A stretch of 64,000 bases of DNA from Candidatus Andeanibacterium colombiense (GCA_029202985.1 CP119316.1:3211001-3275000); one strand, 5' to 3'. Positions 17,762-27,950 are shown, numbered from the stretch's first letter. Translations and numbers: made by a program. The notes: generated by a model not told the origin, from the letters alone.

Positions 17762-18847
17762 TCAACCGCGCTCGATGCCGGCGAGCACCCGCAGCGCCGC
17801 CTCGGCATCCGCCCGCCGTTCGGGTGCGAGCAGACATAGCCTGATGCCGGATGAAGCGCGCGGCCCGATCGCGCTCGCATTCGGCGGGGTGACCCTGACC
17901 CCGGCCGCCTCCGCGCTGGCCGCGAATGCGCTGGTCCGCTCTTCCGCCATCGGCAGCCACAGATGCGGCGCGCCTTCGGGCATGGGCACCCGGTCGAGCC
18001 CGAGGATCTCCTGTGCCAGGGCGATGCGGGCCTTGGCTTCGCCGCGCAGCCACTCGGCCGCGCCCACATCCGCGCCCAGCTCCAGCAGCGCGCAGCCGAG
18101 TTCCAGCGCCGCCGGGGCGACGCCGAAGCTCTGCGCCCGCAGCGCGCGCAGCACCGGCTCCGCGCGGCCGGGCGGCGGGATCAGCGTCCCCAGCCGCACC
18201 AGCGGGGTCAGGCATTTCGACAGGCTGGTGAGATACCAGCACCGCTCGGGCGCCAGCTCGCGATAGGTCACGCGGCCCTTCGCGGCGTAGATCGCGTAGA
18301 TGTCGTCCTCGACGATCGCCGCGTCGTTCCGGCGGCACACCTCCACGATCGCCCGGCGGCGCGCCTCGCCGGTCTCGAAGCCGAGCGGGTTCTGGCACAC
18401 CGGGGTGGTAAACACGGTGCGGCAGCCGGATTCGCGCAGCACCCGGTCCAGCGCGTCGGGCAGCATTCCTTCGTCGTCATGGGCCACGGGCGCCCAGTCC
18501 AGGCCAAGGTCCACGGCCGCGAGGATCGCCCCGGAGAAGGTCTCGCCCTCGCTCGCGACGATCCGCGAAGTCCGCGCGCATTCCGCCAGCGCGAGATGGA
18601 GCGCCTGCTGCGCGCCGTTGCACAGGATCGCCTCGCCGGGTTCGGCCGCGACCCCGCCGCGCGCCAGCCAGCCCGTGATCGCCGCTTGCGCTTCGGGAGT
18701 GCCGTTGTGGTGATAGAGCCCGCCCGAAGGCAGCGCCCGCAGCCGCTCCATCGCGCGGCGGTTCGCCTCGGCGAAGTCCGCCTCGCCGATTACCCACGGC
18801 GGCACGTTGACCGAAAGATCGATCGGCTCAGCGCGCATGATGTTCAC
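17762..18847 (-). CDS. PLP-dependent aminotransferase class I/II
   Basis: A 361-residue fold-type I aminotransferase, close to the aminotransferase domain of MocR/PdxR regulators and the 2-aminoadipate aminotransferase group, but without a GntR HTH. Seen are the Tyr of LYHHNGTPEAQAAI, the Asn of TTPVCQNPLGFETG, the Asp-Tyr of VEDDIYAIY, and the PLP-lysine in YLTSLSKCLTPLVRLG. The C terminus includes a substrate-carboxylate Arg in SSGIRLCLLAP. The substrate amino acid is unknown. Its proximity to egtB-egtD invites, but does not prove, a link to sulfur metabolism. Confidence 0.83.
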   Translation of the reverse strand: MNIMRAEPIDLSVNVPPWVIGEADFAEANRRAMERLRALPSGGLYHHNGTPEAQAAITGWLARGGVAAEPGEAILCNGAQQALHLALAECARTSRIVASEGETFSGAILAAVDLGLDWAPVAHDDEGMLPDALDRVLRESGCRTVFTTPVCQNPLGFETGEARRRAIVEVCRRNDAAIVEDDIYAIYAAKGRVTYRELAPERCWYLTSLSKCLTPLVRLGTLIPPPGRAEPVLRALRAQSFGVAPAALELGCALLELGADVGAAEWLRGEAKARIALAQEILGLDRVPMPEGAPHLWLPMAEERTSAFAASAEAAGVRVTPPNASAIGPRASSGIRLCLLAPERRADAEAALRVLAGIERG

Positions 18848-18906
18848 GCCGGAACCGCCCGGTGGCGCAGCGAGTTAGGCACAGGTCCCCCGGAGAGGAA
18901 CTGCCT

Positions 18907-19515
18907 ATGCCGCTCAAGGCCATCGCGCTCAATTGCACTCTCAAGTCCGATCCTTCGGAAAGCTCGTCGACCGATGCGATGATCGCGGTCCTGCAAGACG
19001 CGTTCAAGGAGAAAGAGGTCGAGATCACCCGCATTGTTCGCGTCGCCGCGTTGAATATCAAGCCCGGCGTAAGCTCCGATGAAGGCGAGGGCGACGATTG
19101 GCCGGCCCTGCGCAAGGAGATCCTCGATCACGACATATTGATCTTCGGCGGCCCGATCTGGATGGGCCAGATCGGCAGTATCGCCAAGCGCGTGCTCGAA
19201 CGGTTCGACGCTTTCTTCGGGGAGACCGACGATCGGGGCCGCATGCCAAGCTACGGCAAGGTCGCGGTGGCGGCGATCGTCGGCAATGAGGACGGCGCGC
19301 ATTACTCCGCCGCCCAATTGTTCCAGGCGCTCAACGATGTCGGCTTCACCATCCCGGCGGTGGCGGCGTGCTATTGGGTCGGCGAGGCGATGGGCAAGGT
19401 CGATTTCAAGGACCTGAAGCAAACGCCCGAAAAGGTGACCGAAACCGCGCAGATGGTCGCGGCCAATTGCGCCCATCTGGCCGGGCTGTTGCAGGCTTCA
19501 CCCTATCCGGGCTGA
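18907..19515 (+). CDS. Flavodoxin-fold NAD(P)H-dependent reductase
   Basis: A 202-residue flavodoxin-like protein. The N-terminal strand-loop (IALNCTLKSDPSESSSTDAM) binds the FMN phosphate, and IFGGPIWMGQIGSIAKRVLERF is the typical isoalloxazine loop followed by the helix of NADPH-dependent FMN reductases and WrbA-like proteins. It probably reduces quinones or free flavins in the cytosol. ATG 18907 is chosen because it begins the fold and follows GGAGAGGAAC; an in-frame ATG at 18862 adds only unrelated residues. Divergent from the aminotransferase. Confidence 0.85.
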   Translation: MPLKAIALNCTLKSDPSESSSTDAMIAVLQDAFKEKEVEITRIVRVAALNIKPGVSSDEGEGDDWPALRKEILDHDILIFGGPIWMGQIGSIAKRVLERFDAFFGETDDRGRMPSYGKVAVAAIVGNEDGAHYSAAQLFQALNDVGFTIPAVAACYWVGEAMGKVDFKDLKQTPEKVTETAQMVAANCAHLAGLLQASPYPG

Positions 19516-19611
19516 TCCGGCGCGCGAAAAAATCTGGCCTCGGGGGTAACCGTGGCGCCACTCGTGCGTATATTCAGGCGGAGCCGCTCGAGCGGCACGG
19601 AGGAAACGCGT

Positions 19612-20892
19612 ATGGGGGGACTGGCCGATCCAGCGGCAATCGCAGAGCATCCCGGCGATCTCGCCGAGCGCTTCGCCGCGGTGCGCGGCCTCAGCCTCGC
19701 GCTGGCCGAGACTTTGTCCGATGCCGATGCGACCGCGCAGTCGATGCCCGACGCCTCGCCCGCCAAATGGCATCTGGCGCATATCACCTGGTTCTTCGAA
19801 ACCTTCGTGCTGCGCGATCATGTGCCCGGCTACCGCCTGTTCGACGCGGACTGGCCGTTCCTGTTCAACAGCTATTACGAAGCCGAAGGCGCGCGTCACG
19901 CGCGGCCGCAGCGCGGGCTGCTGACCCGGCCGAGCCTCGACCAGGTGAAGGCCTATCGCGCGCATGTCGATGCCGCGCTGCTCGACGCGCTGCCCCGGCT
20001 GGCGGAAAGCTGCGGCGATCTGATCGAGCTGGGCCTGCATCACGAACAGCAGCACCAGGAATTGCTGCTGACCGACCTCAAGCATCTGTTCTCCAGCAAC
20101 CCGCTCGGGCCGGCCGCATGGGACGCGCAGGCACCGTCCGCGCGCGCCGAAACCGCGGCGCTCGGCTGGCTCGACGGGCCGGTCGGGCTGGTCGAGATCG
20201 GCGACGCGGGGGAGGGCTTCGTCTTCGATTGCGAGCGCCCGCTCCATCGCCACTACCTCGCGCCTTATGCATTGGCCGACCGCACGATCACCAATGGCGA
20301 ATGGTGCGATTTCATCGCCGATGGCGGCTATTCCAGCGCCGGCTTGTGGCTCGACGATGGCTGGAGCTGGGTCAAGCGCGAGGGCATCGCCGCACCGCTC
20401 TACTGGCGCGCCGGGGACGACGAGGGCGACGAGGCCTTCACTCTTGCCGGCTGGCAGCCGCTGGACCTCGCCGCACCCGTCACCCACATCAGCTTTTTCG
20501 AGGCCGATGCCTATGCCCGCTGGGCTGGCGCCCGCCTGCCGACCGAGCAGGAATGGGAAGCCTCCGCCCGCCGCGCCGACCCGCGGGCCGGCAACCAGCT
20601 CGACCGCGCGGGGCCGGTTGCCCCGGTTCCGGTTGAAGCCGATGGCGGGCTCGCGGGCCTGTTCGGCAATGTCTGGGAATGGACCGGCTCGGCCTATCGT
20701 CCCTATCCCGGCTTCGCGATCGCCGAGGGCGCGGTGGGCGAATACAACGGCAAGTTCATGAACGGGCTCTACGTGCTCAAGGGCGGCAGCTGCGCCACTC
20801 CGCGCGGCCATCTGCGCGCGTCCTACCGCAATTTCTTCGCCCCCGATAAACGCTGGCAGTTCACCGGACTGCGGCTTGCAAGGACGCTTTGA
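19612..20892 (+). CDS. egtB: Ergothioneine biosynthesis sulfoxide synthase EgtB
   Basis: A 426-residue non-haem iron enzyme that couples hercynine with a thiol (gamma-glutamylcysteine or cysteine) using oxygen. The N-terminal DinB-like domain carries the iron triad His 57 (WHLAH) and His 144/His 148 (HEQQH). The C-terminal formylglycine-generating-like domain shows RLPTEQEWEASAR and GLFGNVWEWTGS. ATG 19612 follows a strong CGGAGGAAA site; an earlier in-frame GTG/ATG stretch from 19552 is not needed. egtD follows after 1 nt. No egtA, egtC or egtE is next to it. Confidence 0.93.
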   Translation: MGGLADPAAIAEHPGDLAERFAAVRGLSLALAETLSDADATAQSMPDASPAKWHLAHITWFFETFVLRDHVPGYRLFDADWPFLFNSYYEAEGARHARPQRGLLTRPSLDQVKAYRAHVDAALLDALPRLAESCGDLIELGLHHEQQHQELLLTDLKHLFSSNPLGPAAWDAQAPSARAETAALGWLDGPVGLVEIGDAGEGFVFDCERPLHRHYLAPYALADRTITNGEWCDFIADGGYSSAGLWLDDGWSWVKREGIAAPLYWRAGDDEGDEAFTLAGWQPLDLAAPVTHISFFEADAYARWAGARLPTEQEWEASARRADPRAGNQLDRAGPVAPVPVEADGGLAGLFGNVWEWTGSAYRPYPGFAIAEGAVGEYNGKFMNGLYVLKGGSCATPRGHLRASYRNFFAPDKRWQFTGLRLARTL

Positions 20893-20893
20893 T

Positions 20894-21880
20894 ATGGCCG
20901 TCACCCCCGGATTGAGACTGGTCACCCAGGACGAAGGCGGGATCGACGTCGCGTTCCGCGCCGATGTGCTGGCGGGCCTCGGCCAGCGGCAGAAGGCGAT
21001 CCCGGCGCGCTGGTTCTACGACCGGCGGGGGTCCGAATTGTTCGAAGAGATCACCGCGCTCCCGGAATATTACCCGACGCGGACCGAGACCGCATTGCTG
21101 CGCGATCACGGCGCCGATTTCCGCGCGGAAGCGGGGCCGGGTCTGGTGGTGGTCGAATTCGGCTCGGGCAGTTCGGTCAAGACCCCGCTGCTGCTCGAAG
21201 CGATCGACGCGGCCGCCTATGTCCCGATCGACATCTCGGGCGATTTCCTGCGGGATTCCTCCGCCGAGCTTTCGGCCAAGTTCCCCGATCTGCCGATCGT
21301 TCCGGTCGAGGGCGATTTCATGCATTCGCTCGAATTGCCGGCCTTCGCGCCGGGCGAGGCGCGGCTCGGCTTCTTCCCCGGCTCGACCATCGGTAATATG
21401 GTCCCGGCCACCGCGGTCGATCTGCTGCGCTCGATGCGCGCGACGCTGGGCGACAATGCGCAATTGCTGATCGGCTTCGACCGGGTGAAGGCGATCCCCC
21501 GGCTGGTCAGCGCCTATGACGACGCGCAGGGCGTGACCGCGCAGTTCAATCTGAATTTGCTCGAACGGATCAACCGCGAACTCGGCGCGGACATCCCGCT
21601 GGACGCCTTCCGCCACCGGGTCCGCTGGAACGCCGACTGGAGCCGCATCGAAATGCATATCGAAGCGTTGCGCGACGTCGCCTTCACCGTCTCAGGCCGC
21701 CGCTTTGCTCTGTTCGAAGGCGAGACGATCCACACCGAGAACAGCCACAAATACACGCCCGACCAGGCCCGCCTGATGCTCCAGGCCAGCGGCTGGACCC
21801 CGCGCCGCTGCTGGACCGACGAGGGCGAGGATTTCATGCTGATGCTGGCCGAGGCGACCGAAGAGCGGTCGGCGCCTTAG
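20894..21880 (+). CDS. egtD: L-histidine N-alpha-methyltransferase EgtD
   Basis: A 328-residue SAM-dependent enzyme that trimethylates histidine to hercynine, the EgtB substrate. Family blocks in order: FYDRRGSELFEEITALPEYYPTR is split here into DRRGSELFEEIT and PEYYPTRTE; the SAM motif is VVEFGSGSSVKT; then PIDISGDFL and FFPGSTIGN. Length equals the family norm. The ATG at 20894 lies 1 nt after the egtB stop, so the pair is a translationally coupled operon. The product would be an antioxidant thiol in the cytosol. Confidence 0.95.
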   Translation: MAVTPGLRLVTQDEGGIDVAFRADVLAGLGQRQKAIPARWFYDRRGSELFEEITALPEYYPTRTETALLRDHGADFRAEAGPGLVVVEFGSGSSVKTPLLLEAIDAAAYVPIDISGDFLRDSSAELSAKFPDLPIVPVEGDFMHSLELPAFAPGEARLGFFPGSTIGNMVPATAVDLLRSMRATLGDNAQLLIGFDRVKAIPRLVSAYDDAQGVTAQFNLNLLERINRELGADIPLDAFRHRVRWNADWSRIEMHIEALRDVAFTVSGRRFALFEGETIHTENSHKYTPDQARLMLQASGWTPRRCWTDEGEDFMLMLAEATEERSAP

Positions 21881-22221
21881 GGTGTTCTGGGACGGGTCGG
21901 TTTTCATTCAAGCACAGCGTGCTTGGCGCGACCTGCGCGGTAGAAAGCGAGCTGGTGCGGGATTGCTCTCGAAACGTTCGGCACCCGCTCGAAAACCATT
22001 TTCCTACACGCCCGGAATTTGCGATCCTCGCGGTGGCTCTTTGACCTCGTCGAACTCTCCCACATCGGAGTTGGGTAACGCTGGGCGGGGTGGCTCCGCG
22101 TCAGGCCGCAAGGTGTAACCCTGGACCCATGTAACCCGCACAAACCCTCGGCTTTCCAAGCCGGACACCCAGCCGGACAGAGTGTCACATGTGTAACCCT
22201 CAGGCTGTCCCTTTGGACTGC
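21881..22221. other. Intergenic region, no gene seen
   Basis: These 341 nt separate convergent egtD and the UPF0178 gene. I see no convincing coding frame: a minus-strand open stretch at 21904-22188 has no family resemblance. The octamer TGTAACCC occurs three times (22114-22121, 22130-22137, 22192-22199) on the plus strand. No clear terminator is visible. Confidence 0.6.
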
Positions 22222-22716
22222 CTATCGCGGCTGAACACGTCGCAGCTTCACGATCGCGGTGTCAAGCGCCTGGAGGAAGGCGGAGCGGTCGGTCTTGCTG
22301 AACGGGGCCGGGCCGCCGAGCTGTTCGCCGCCGGCGCGCAGATCGGCCATGATCGCGCGGGTCGCGATCGCGCCCCCGATCGATGCGGCGGTGAAGGGCT
22401 TGCCGGTCGGTGCGATCACCGTGCCGCCGGCCTTCAGGCAGCGGTCGGCCAGCAGGATGTCGGCGGTGATCACGATCGCCGCGCTGTCGGCCTCTTCGGC
22501 GATCCAGTCGTCGGCCGCGTCGAAGCCGTCGCTCACCACCACCCGCTTGACCAGCGGGTCTTGCGGCACCCGTAGATAGGAATTGCTGACGATCGTCACC
22601 GGCACCGCATGCCGCGCGCCCACCCGGTAGATCTCATCCTTGACCGGGCAGGCGTCGGCATCGACCAGGATGCGCAAGCCCGGGCTTACCGGTCGCGCGG
22701 TTTCTTCTTCGCCCAC
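22222..22716 (-). CDS. UPF0178 (YaiI/YqxD) family protein
   Basis: A 164-residue cytoplasmic protein of the YaiI/YqxD family, a PIN/NYN-like fold with conserved acidic clusters. Diagnostic are [18 protein letters not shown] at residues about 16-33, [30 protein letters not shown], and [19 protein letters not shown]. The biochemical function is not established; a nuclease role has been suggested from the fold. The ATG at 22716 overlaps the end of the RNA helicase gene by 31 nt, so both probably share a transcript. Confidence 0.92.
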   Translation of the reverse strand: MGEEETARPVSPGLRILVDADACPVKDEIYRVGARHAVPVTIVSNSYLRVPQDPLVKRVVVSDGFDAADDWIAEEADSAAIVITADILLADRCLKAGGTVIAPTGKPFTAASIGGAIATRAIMADLRAGGEQLGGPAPFSKTDRSAFLQALDTAIVKLRRVQPR

Positions 22717-24485
22717 GGCTTGCCGCCTTCCTTGCCCGGTCCCTTCGGGGGTCCCTTATAGGGGCCGCTCGACGGGCCCTTGCGGTGGACCCGCGGCTTG
22801 TGCGGCGCGCCGCCCGAATGGTGCGCGCTCTGGTTGGGGCCGCCGCGCTGGCGGTCGCCGCGCGCATCCTCCTGCGGGCCGCTCGCCGATTGTTCGATCA
22901 GGATGCGGTCCTGCTCGTCTTCCGAATTGGCGGTGCGCGACAGCGCCGCGCCGAACTTGCCCGCGATCGGGCGGGGCACCTGGAAGAAGGTCTCGTTCGC
23001 GCCGATCCGGATCGCGCCGATCTCGTTGCGCGTGATGTGCCCGCGGCGGCACAGCAGCGGCAGGATCCAGCGCGGATCGGCGTTCTGCCGGCGGCCGACT
23101 TCCATGCGGAACCACACCGTGTCCTCGAAGCCGGGGCGGTGGCGTTCCTTCTGCGCGGCGCTGCGCGCCTCGGGCGTGTTCGCGATCAGCTCTTCCGGCT
23201 GCGGCATCGCGGCGCGGTGCGCGCGGACCAGCGCCGCCGCGATATCCTCGGGCGAGCGTTCGCTGAGCAGGCGGGCGGCCAGCTCGCGGTCTTCCTCGTC
23301 GAACTCGGCCGGTTCGAGCAACGCGCTGAGCAGCCGCTCGCGGTCGTTCGCGCGGATCATCTGCGGGGTTGGCGCTTCGATCCATTCGGTATCGATCCGC
23401 GCGCCGCGCAGCATGCTCTCGACCCGCTTGCGCCGCTGATAAGGCACGATCAGCACCGCGGTGCCCTTCTTGCCCGCGCGGCCGGTGCGGCCTGAACGGT
23501 GCTGCAGGGTCTCGGCGTCGCGCGGGATCTCAACGTGGATCACCAGGCTCAGCGTGGGCAGGTCGATCCCGCGCGAGGCGACGTCGGTCGCGACGCAGAC
23601 GCGCACCCGGCGGTCGCGCAGGGCCTGCATCGCGTGGTTGCGCTCGGCCTGCGAATGCTCGCCCGAGAGCGCGACGACCGCGAAGCCGCGTTCCTGCAGC
23701 GTCGCGTGGAGATGGCGGACGTTGTCGCGGGTGGCGCAGAACAGCAGCGCGGTTTCGGCTTCGTGGAAGCGCAGCAGGTTGACCACCGCATTCTCGATCT
23801 CGGGCGGCGAGACGGTGACCGCCTGATAGGCGATATCGCCGTGGCCGCGCTCGTCGCCGATGGTCGAGACGCGCAAGGCGTCGCGCTGGTAGCGCTTGGC
23901 GAGGTTCGCGATCGGGCGCGGCATCGTCGCCGAGAACAGCAGCGTGCGGCGGGTTTCGGGCGTTGCGTCGAGGATTTCTTCGAGATCCTCGCGGAAGCCC
24001 ATGTCGAGCATCTCGTCGGCTTCGTCGAGCACGATCGCCTTGAGGCTCGACAGGTCGAGCGCGCCGCGTTCGAGGTGGTCGCGCAGGCGGCCCGGCGTGC
24101 CGACCACGATATGCGCGCCGTGGCTCAGGCTGCGCCGTTCCTTCGACGCGTCCATTCCGCCGACGCAGGTGGTCACCCGGGCGCCGGCCTTGCTGTAGAG
24201 CCAGATCAGCTCGCGGCTCACCTGCAGCGCCAGTTCGCGGGTCGGCGCGATCACCAGCGCGGCGGGGCCGTCGGCCGGTTCGAGCGTGCCGGCTTCGCCG
24301 AGCAGGTCGCTCGCCATCGCGAGGCCGAAGGCGACGGTCTTGCCCGAGCCGGTCTGGGCCGAGACGATCAGGTCGCGGCCGCGGGCTTCGGGTTCGAGGA
24401 CCGCGGCCTGCACCGGAGTCGGGTCCGCATAGCCGCGTTCGGCCAGTGCGTCGGAAAGGAATGGGGGGAGATTGGAAAAGCTCAT
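22686..24485 (-). CDS. DEAD-box ATP-dependent RNA helicase (DeaD/DbpA-like)
   Basis: A 599-residue helicase. Motifs in order: Q motif region [20 protein letters not shown], Ia PTRELA, Ib [53 protein letters not shown] DbpA-type RNA-binding domain follows near residues 490-560 ([20 protein letters not shown]), then a Lys/Pro/Gly-rich tail. Such proteins act in ribosome assembly, cold adaptation and mRNA decay. ATG 24485 starts the conserved protein; the open frame to 24644 is not supported by similarity. Confidence 0.93.
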   Translation of the reverse strand: MSFSNLPPFLSDALAERGYADPTPVQAAVLEPEARGRDLIVSAQTGSGKTVAFGLAMASDLLGEAGTLEPADGPAALVIAPTRELALQVSRELIWLYSKAGARVTTCVGGMDASKERRSLSHGAHIVVGTPGRLRDHLERGALDLSSLKAIVLDEADEMLDMGFREDLEEILDATPETRRTLLFSATMPRPIANLAKRYQRDALRVSTIGDERGHGDIAYQAVTVSPPEIENAVVNLLRFHEAETALLFCATRDNVRHLHATLQERGFAVVALSGEHSQAERNHAMQALRDRRVRVCVATDVASRGIDLPTLSLVIHVEIPRDAETLQHRSGRTGRAGKKGTAVLIVPYQRRKRVESMLRGARIDTEWIEAPTPQMIRANDRERLLSALLEPAEFDEEDRELAARLLSERSPEDIAAALVRAHRAAMPQPEELIANTPEARSAAQKERHRPGFEDTVWFRMEVGRRQNADPRWILPLLCRRGHITRNEIGAIRIGANETFFQVPRPIAGKFGAALSRTANSEDEQDRILIEQSASGPQEDARGDRQRGGPNQSAHHSGGAPHKPRVHRKGPSSGPYKGPPKGPGKEGGKPWAKKKPRDR

Positions 24486-24979
24486 GGAACTCACAAATAG
24501 GGGGCCGCGGGGGCGGGTGCCATTGAATGGTGGATCGAGTGGACGGCTTCGGTACACAAAATGCCCGGAAGCGCGGTTCGCGCCGCCCCTACGCGTAAAT
24601 CCGCCCCGCGTCCAATTTTGCCGCACGGCGGACGCAACCAGCATTGCGCTCGAGCGTGGGACGATCTTTGCCGTGAAATTTGAATAATATGTAAACTAAC
24701 AAATTGGGGGCTGGTTCGTGGCGGGCCTGTAATCCGGCCGCGATATGCCGCCACGCGGCCGGCGGCTCAGCCGACCTCCCGCGCCCATATAAATGCCTTT
24801 ACTTTTGTATAGCAATTTTGGATAAACATTTCGCCGGATTGGTGGGCTCCATATGGGCGTGCCGCGCGGCATGGATTCCTCGAGTTAGATTCTTTAGCTA
24901 AAACAACAGGTTAAATAAAAATGGCTTGGTTGGGTCCGCAGCGGGACAACAAATCGAGTCGCATTCAGGGAGATCGTCA
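24486..24979. other. Divergent promoter region between helicase and TonB receptor
   Basis: About 494 nt without a gene. The half nearest the receptor is markedly AT-richer than the rest of the window (around 24680-24720, 24790-24835 and 24885-24925), as expected for promoters and for a long 5' leader on either side. An imperfect palindrome GTTAG...CTAAAAC spans about 24883-24904. I see no riboswitch or small ORF I can support. Confidence 0.5.
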
Positions 24980-27943
24980 ATGAATCGCCAGCTCGTAATG
25001 CGTGCCCTGCTCAAGGGAGTTTCGCTGTCAGCAATTGTCCCCGCGACCCTGGTCTGCGCCCCGGCCTTTGCCCAATCCGACAGCGCGGATAGCGCCGCCG
25101 CCCCGGCTGCCGATGCGGCCCCCGCCGACAAGAGCCCCGCCGACGACATCATCGTTACCGGCACCCGCATCCGCGGCGTCGCCCCGGTCGGCTCCGCGGT
25201 CGTCCAGCTCGATCAGGAAGCGATGACCAAGACCGGCCAGCTCAGCACAGCCGATATTCTTGCCAAGGTCCCGTCGGTGCTCTCGCTGGGTTCGGGCAAC
25301 TCCTATTCGGGCGGCTCGACCCAGGGCACCTCGGACCTCAACGCGCTATCGTTCAACAAATCGCCGAACCTGCGCGGCTTCGGCCCGCAGGCGACCCTCA
25401 GCCTCGTGAACGGCCACCGCGTGCCTTACGACGGCGCGGCCATGAACACGTTCGACGGCGACAACATTCCGGTGCAGATGCTGCAGCGGATCGACATCGT
25501 CGCGGACGGGACCTCGGCCAACTACGGCGCCGATGCGATCAGCGGCACGGTCAACTATGTCATGCGTGCGCCGTTTACCGGCCTCGAAGTCTATGGCCAA
25601 TACGGCACGGCCGATGGCCAGGACAGCTGGCAGGGTACAGCGGTCGGCGGATATGACTGGGGGTCGGGCGGGATCGTCGTGTCGTACCAGCACGCCCATT
25701 CGGACCGGCTGAAGGCCTCGGCGCGCCCCGATCTCTATAATGACGATTTCTCGCCCTACGGGGGGCCGTCGTCGTCGATTTATTCGAGCCTCGGCAACAT
25801 CGTCTACAACGGCAACACCTATGCGCTCCCCTCGGGCCAGGACGGCAGCAATGTCACCCTCGCGCAGATCGGCGCGGCGGGCACCGCGAACACTCAGAAC
25901 GTGTGGACCGGCTACGACGCGATCCCCCGGTTCAAGCGCGATCAGGTCGCCGCGAACTTCCGCCAGGAAGTGGTTCCGGGGGTCGAAATCTATGCCGACG
26001 GCTTCTATTCGAAGCGCGACTACGACCTCGCGCTGTTCAGCACGGCGGTCAACAACCGCAATCTGCTGACCGTCCCGAACAGCAATTATTACAGCCCCTG
26101 CAATCACGATCTGACCGGCGCCTCGGCCGATCTGCTCGCTGCCTGCAGCGCCGGCTCGCTCACCGTGGCCTATAACAATGTCGGCGACGGCGGACCCGGC
26201 ACGCGCAGCGGCTTCACCCGCACCTGGGACGCGACCGGCGGGATCAAGGTCGATCTGTTCGGCAACTGGCGCGCCAATGCCTATGCCAGCTTCGGCAAGA
26301 GCTTCGCCCATGCTTCCAACACGCTCTATTTCGGCAACGGGCTGGACAACAATCCGGTGCTTGCCGCAGCGCTGGCACTGGGCACGCCCGACGCGTTCAA
26401 TCCGTTCTGCGACGGGACCGCGCTCGATTGCGGCAACGGCCAGTATGCGGGTGACATCTTTGCCGGCAACACCTTCGATATCGACACCACCTACAAGAGC
26501 CAGGACTACGCGCTGAACCTCGACGGTTCGCTGTTCGCGCTGCCCGGCGGCGATGTCCGTCTGGCGGTGGGCGGGGAGTATCTGAAGGCCAAATTCATCA
26601 ATGCGAACTCGTTCGGTGCGACCGTCAACCGGCGCAGCATCAAGTCGGGCTATGGCGAATTGTTCGTGCCGATCTTCGGCGCCGCCAACGCGGTTTCCGG
26701 GATCCACCGGCTCGAACTCACCGCGGCGATCCGGGCGGACGATTACAGCGATGTCGGCACCACGGTTAACCCCAAGCTGGGGCTGAACTGGGCGCCGACC
26801 GACTGGCTGAAGTTCCGCGGCAGCTACGGCACCTCGTTCCGCGCGCCGACCCTGGTCGACAACGATCCCTATTCGCAGACCGGCTATATTCCGGCGGTGG
26901 TCTCGGGCGATCTGATCACCGCCGATTGCACCGGCTGCGGCGGGTCCGACATCACGATCTATCAGGCTCTCGGCGGTGCCGCGGGCAATCTCAAGCCGGA
27001 ATCGTCTACCTCGTGGTCGCTCGGGCTCGATATCGTTCCGCCGTCGAGCGGTGTGAATATCTCCGTGACTTACTGGAACACCAAATACACCGGTCAGGTT
27101 TCGACCCCGGTGTATAATGTCGGCACGGTCCAGGCGATCAACCTCGGCTATTACGACAGCGGGATCATCTACAATCCGAGCTATTTCCCCGACAAGGCGG
27201 CCAATAATCCGGTCGCTTTCTTCGGGCCTTTCCCGATCAATTCCGGCAATGCGGATTGCGTGGCGGTCAATGGCCAGGCGATCACCTCGCAGGGGCTTTA
27301 CGATCAGATGATCGGCTGCATCAACGCGGGCGGGACCCAGGGTCCGGTGCTCGGCCTGCCTTCATCCGACGTTGCGGCGGTCACCAACGGCCATCGCCTG
27401 AACGCCGGCTCGACCCATGCGGACGGCATCGACGTCGCCGCGTCCTACGACTGGGCGGCGGGCGCCAATGCGTGGCACATCGGCGTGATCGGCTCCTACA
27501 TCAACAGCTGGAAAGTTTCCCCGCTTCCGGGCGCGCCGGTGATCGACCAGGTCAACAAGTTCGGCTATCCGCTGCGCTTCCGCGGCCGGCTCGACGGATC
27601 GTGGAGCAGGGATGTCGGCCCGGGTTCGCTGACGCTGGCCGGCTATGTCAACTATGCCAATGGCTACACGATCGATCCGGTCCTGCTGCCGACCGGGCTG
27701 ACGGGCGACTATACCCATATCGCCAGCTACACCACCGTCGACCTCGCGGTCCATTACGACTTCGACGACCAAGACAGCGTGTTGCTCAAGGGCCTGAGCT
27801 TCACCATCAGCGCGCAAAACGTGTTCGACCGGGGGCCGCCGCTGGTGATCAACTCGAGCAATACCGCCAGTATCCGCTTCGATCCGTCGAACGCCTCGCC
27901 GCTGGGCCGGGTGGTCCAGCTTCAGGTCGCTAAGAAGTTCTAA
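24980..27943 (+). CDS. TonB-dependent receptor (OMR family)
   Basis: A 987-residue outer-membrane receptor. The signal peptide runs from residue 1 to about 31 (PATLVCAPAFAQ). An Ala/Pro/Asp-rich stretch follows, then the TonB box region DDIIVTGTRIRG, the plug (LRGFGPQATLSLVNGHRVP and VQMLQRIDIVADGTSANYGADA) and a 22-strand barrel ending in VVQLQVAKKF. The type is the large sphingomonad OMR group, often for sugars or complex organic compounds. ATG 24980 follows AGGGAGA; the open frame from 24926 adds sequence without a signal peptide. Monocistronic, closed by a hairpin. Confidence 0.94.
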   Translation: MNRQLVMRALLKGVSLSAIVPATLVCAPAFAQSDSADSAAAPAADAAPADKSPADDIIVTGTRIRGVAPVGSAVVQLDQEAMTKTGQLSTADILAKVPSVLSLGSGNSYSGGSTQGTSDLNALSFNKSPNLRGFGPQATLSLVNGHRVPYDGAAMNTFDGDNIPVQMLQRIDIVADGTSANYGADAISGTVNYVMRAPFTGLEVYGQYGTADGQDSWQGTAVGGYDWGSGGIVVSYQHAHSDRLKASARPDLYNDDFSPYGGPSSSIYSSLGNIVYNGNTYALPSGQDGSNVTLAQIGAAGTANTQNVWTGYDAIPRFKRDQVAANFRQEVVPGVEIYADGFYSKRDYDLALFSTAVNNRNLLTVPNSNYYSPCNHDLTGASADLLAACSAGSLTVAYNNVGDGGPGTRSGFTRTWDATGGIKVDLFGNWRANAYASFGKSFAHASNTLYFGNGLDNNPVLAAALALGTPDAFNPFCDGTALDCGNGQYAGDIFAGNTFDIDTTYKSQDYALNLDGSLFALPGGDVRLAVGGEYLKAKFINANSFGATVNRRSIKSGYGELFVPIFGAANAVSGIHRLELTAAIRADDYSDVGTTVNPKLGLNWAPTDWLKFRGSYGTSFRAPTLVDNDPYSQTGYIPAVVSGDLITADCTGCGGSDITIYQALGGAAGNLKPESSTSWSLGLDIVPPSSGVNISVTYWNTKYTGQVSTPVYNVGTVQAINLGYYDSGIIYNPSYFPDKAANNPVAFFGPFPINSGNADCVAVNGQAITSQGLYDQMIGCINAGGTQGPVLGLPSSDVAAVTNGHRLNAGSTHADGIDVAASYDWAAGANAWHIGVIGSYINSWKVSPLPGAPVIDQVNKFGYPLRFRGRLDGSWSRDVGPGSLTLAGYVNYANGYTIDPVLLPTGLTGDYTHIASYTTVDLAVHYDFDDQDSVLLKGLSFTISAQNVFDRGPPLVINSSNTASIRFDPSNASPLGRVVQLQVAKKF

Positions 27944-27950
27944 CCCGGAC

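Noticed and set aside
21904..22188. 94-codon minus-strand frame in the egtD gap
   Set aside because: No family resemblance, no ribosome-binding site and odd composition; left as non-coding.
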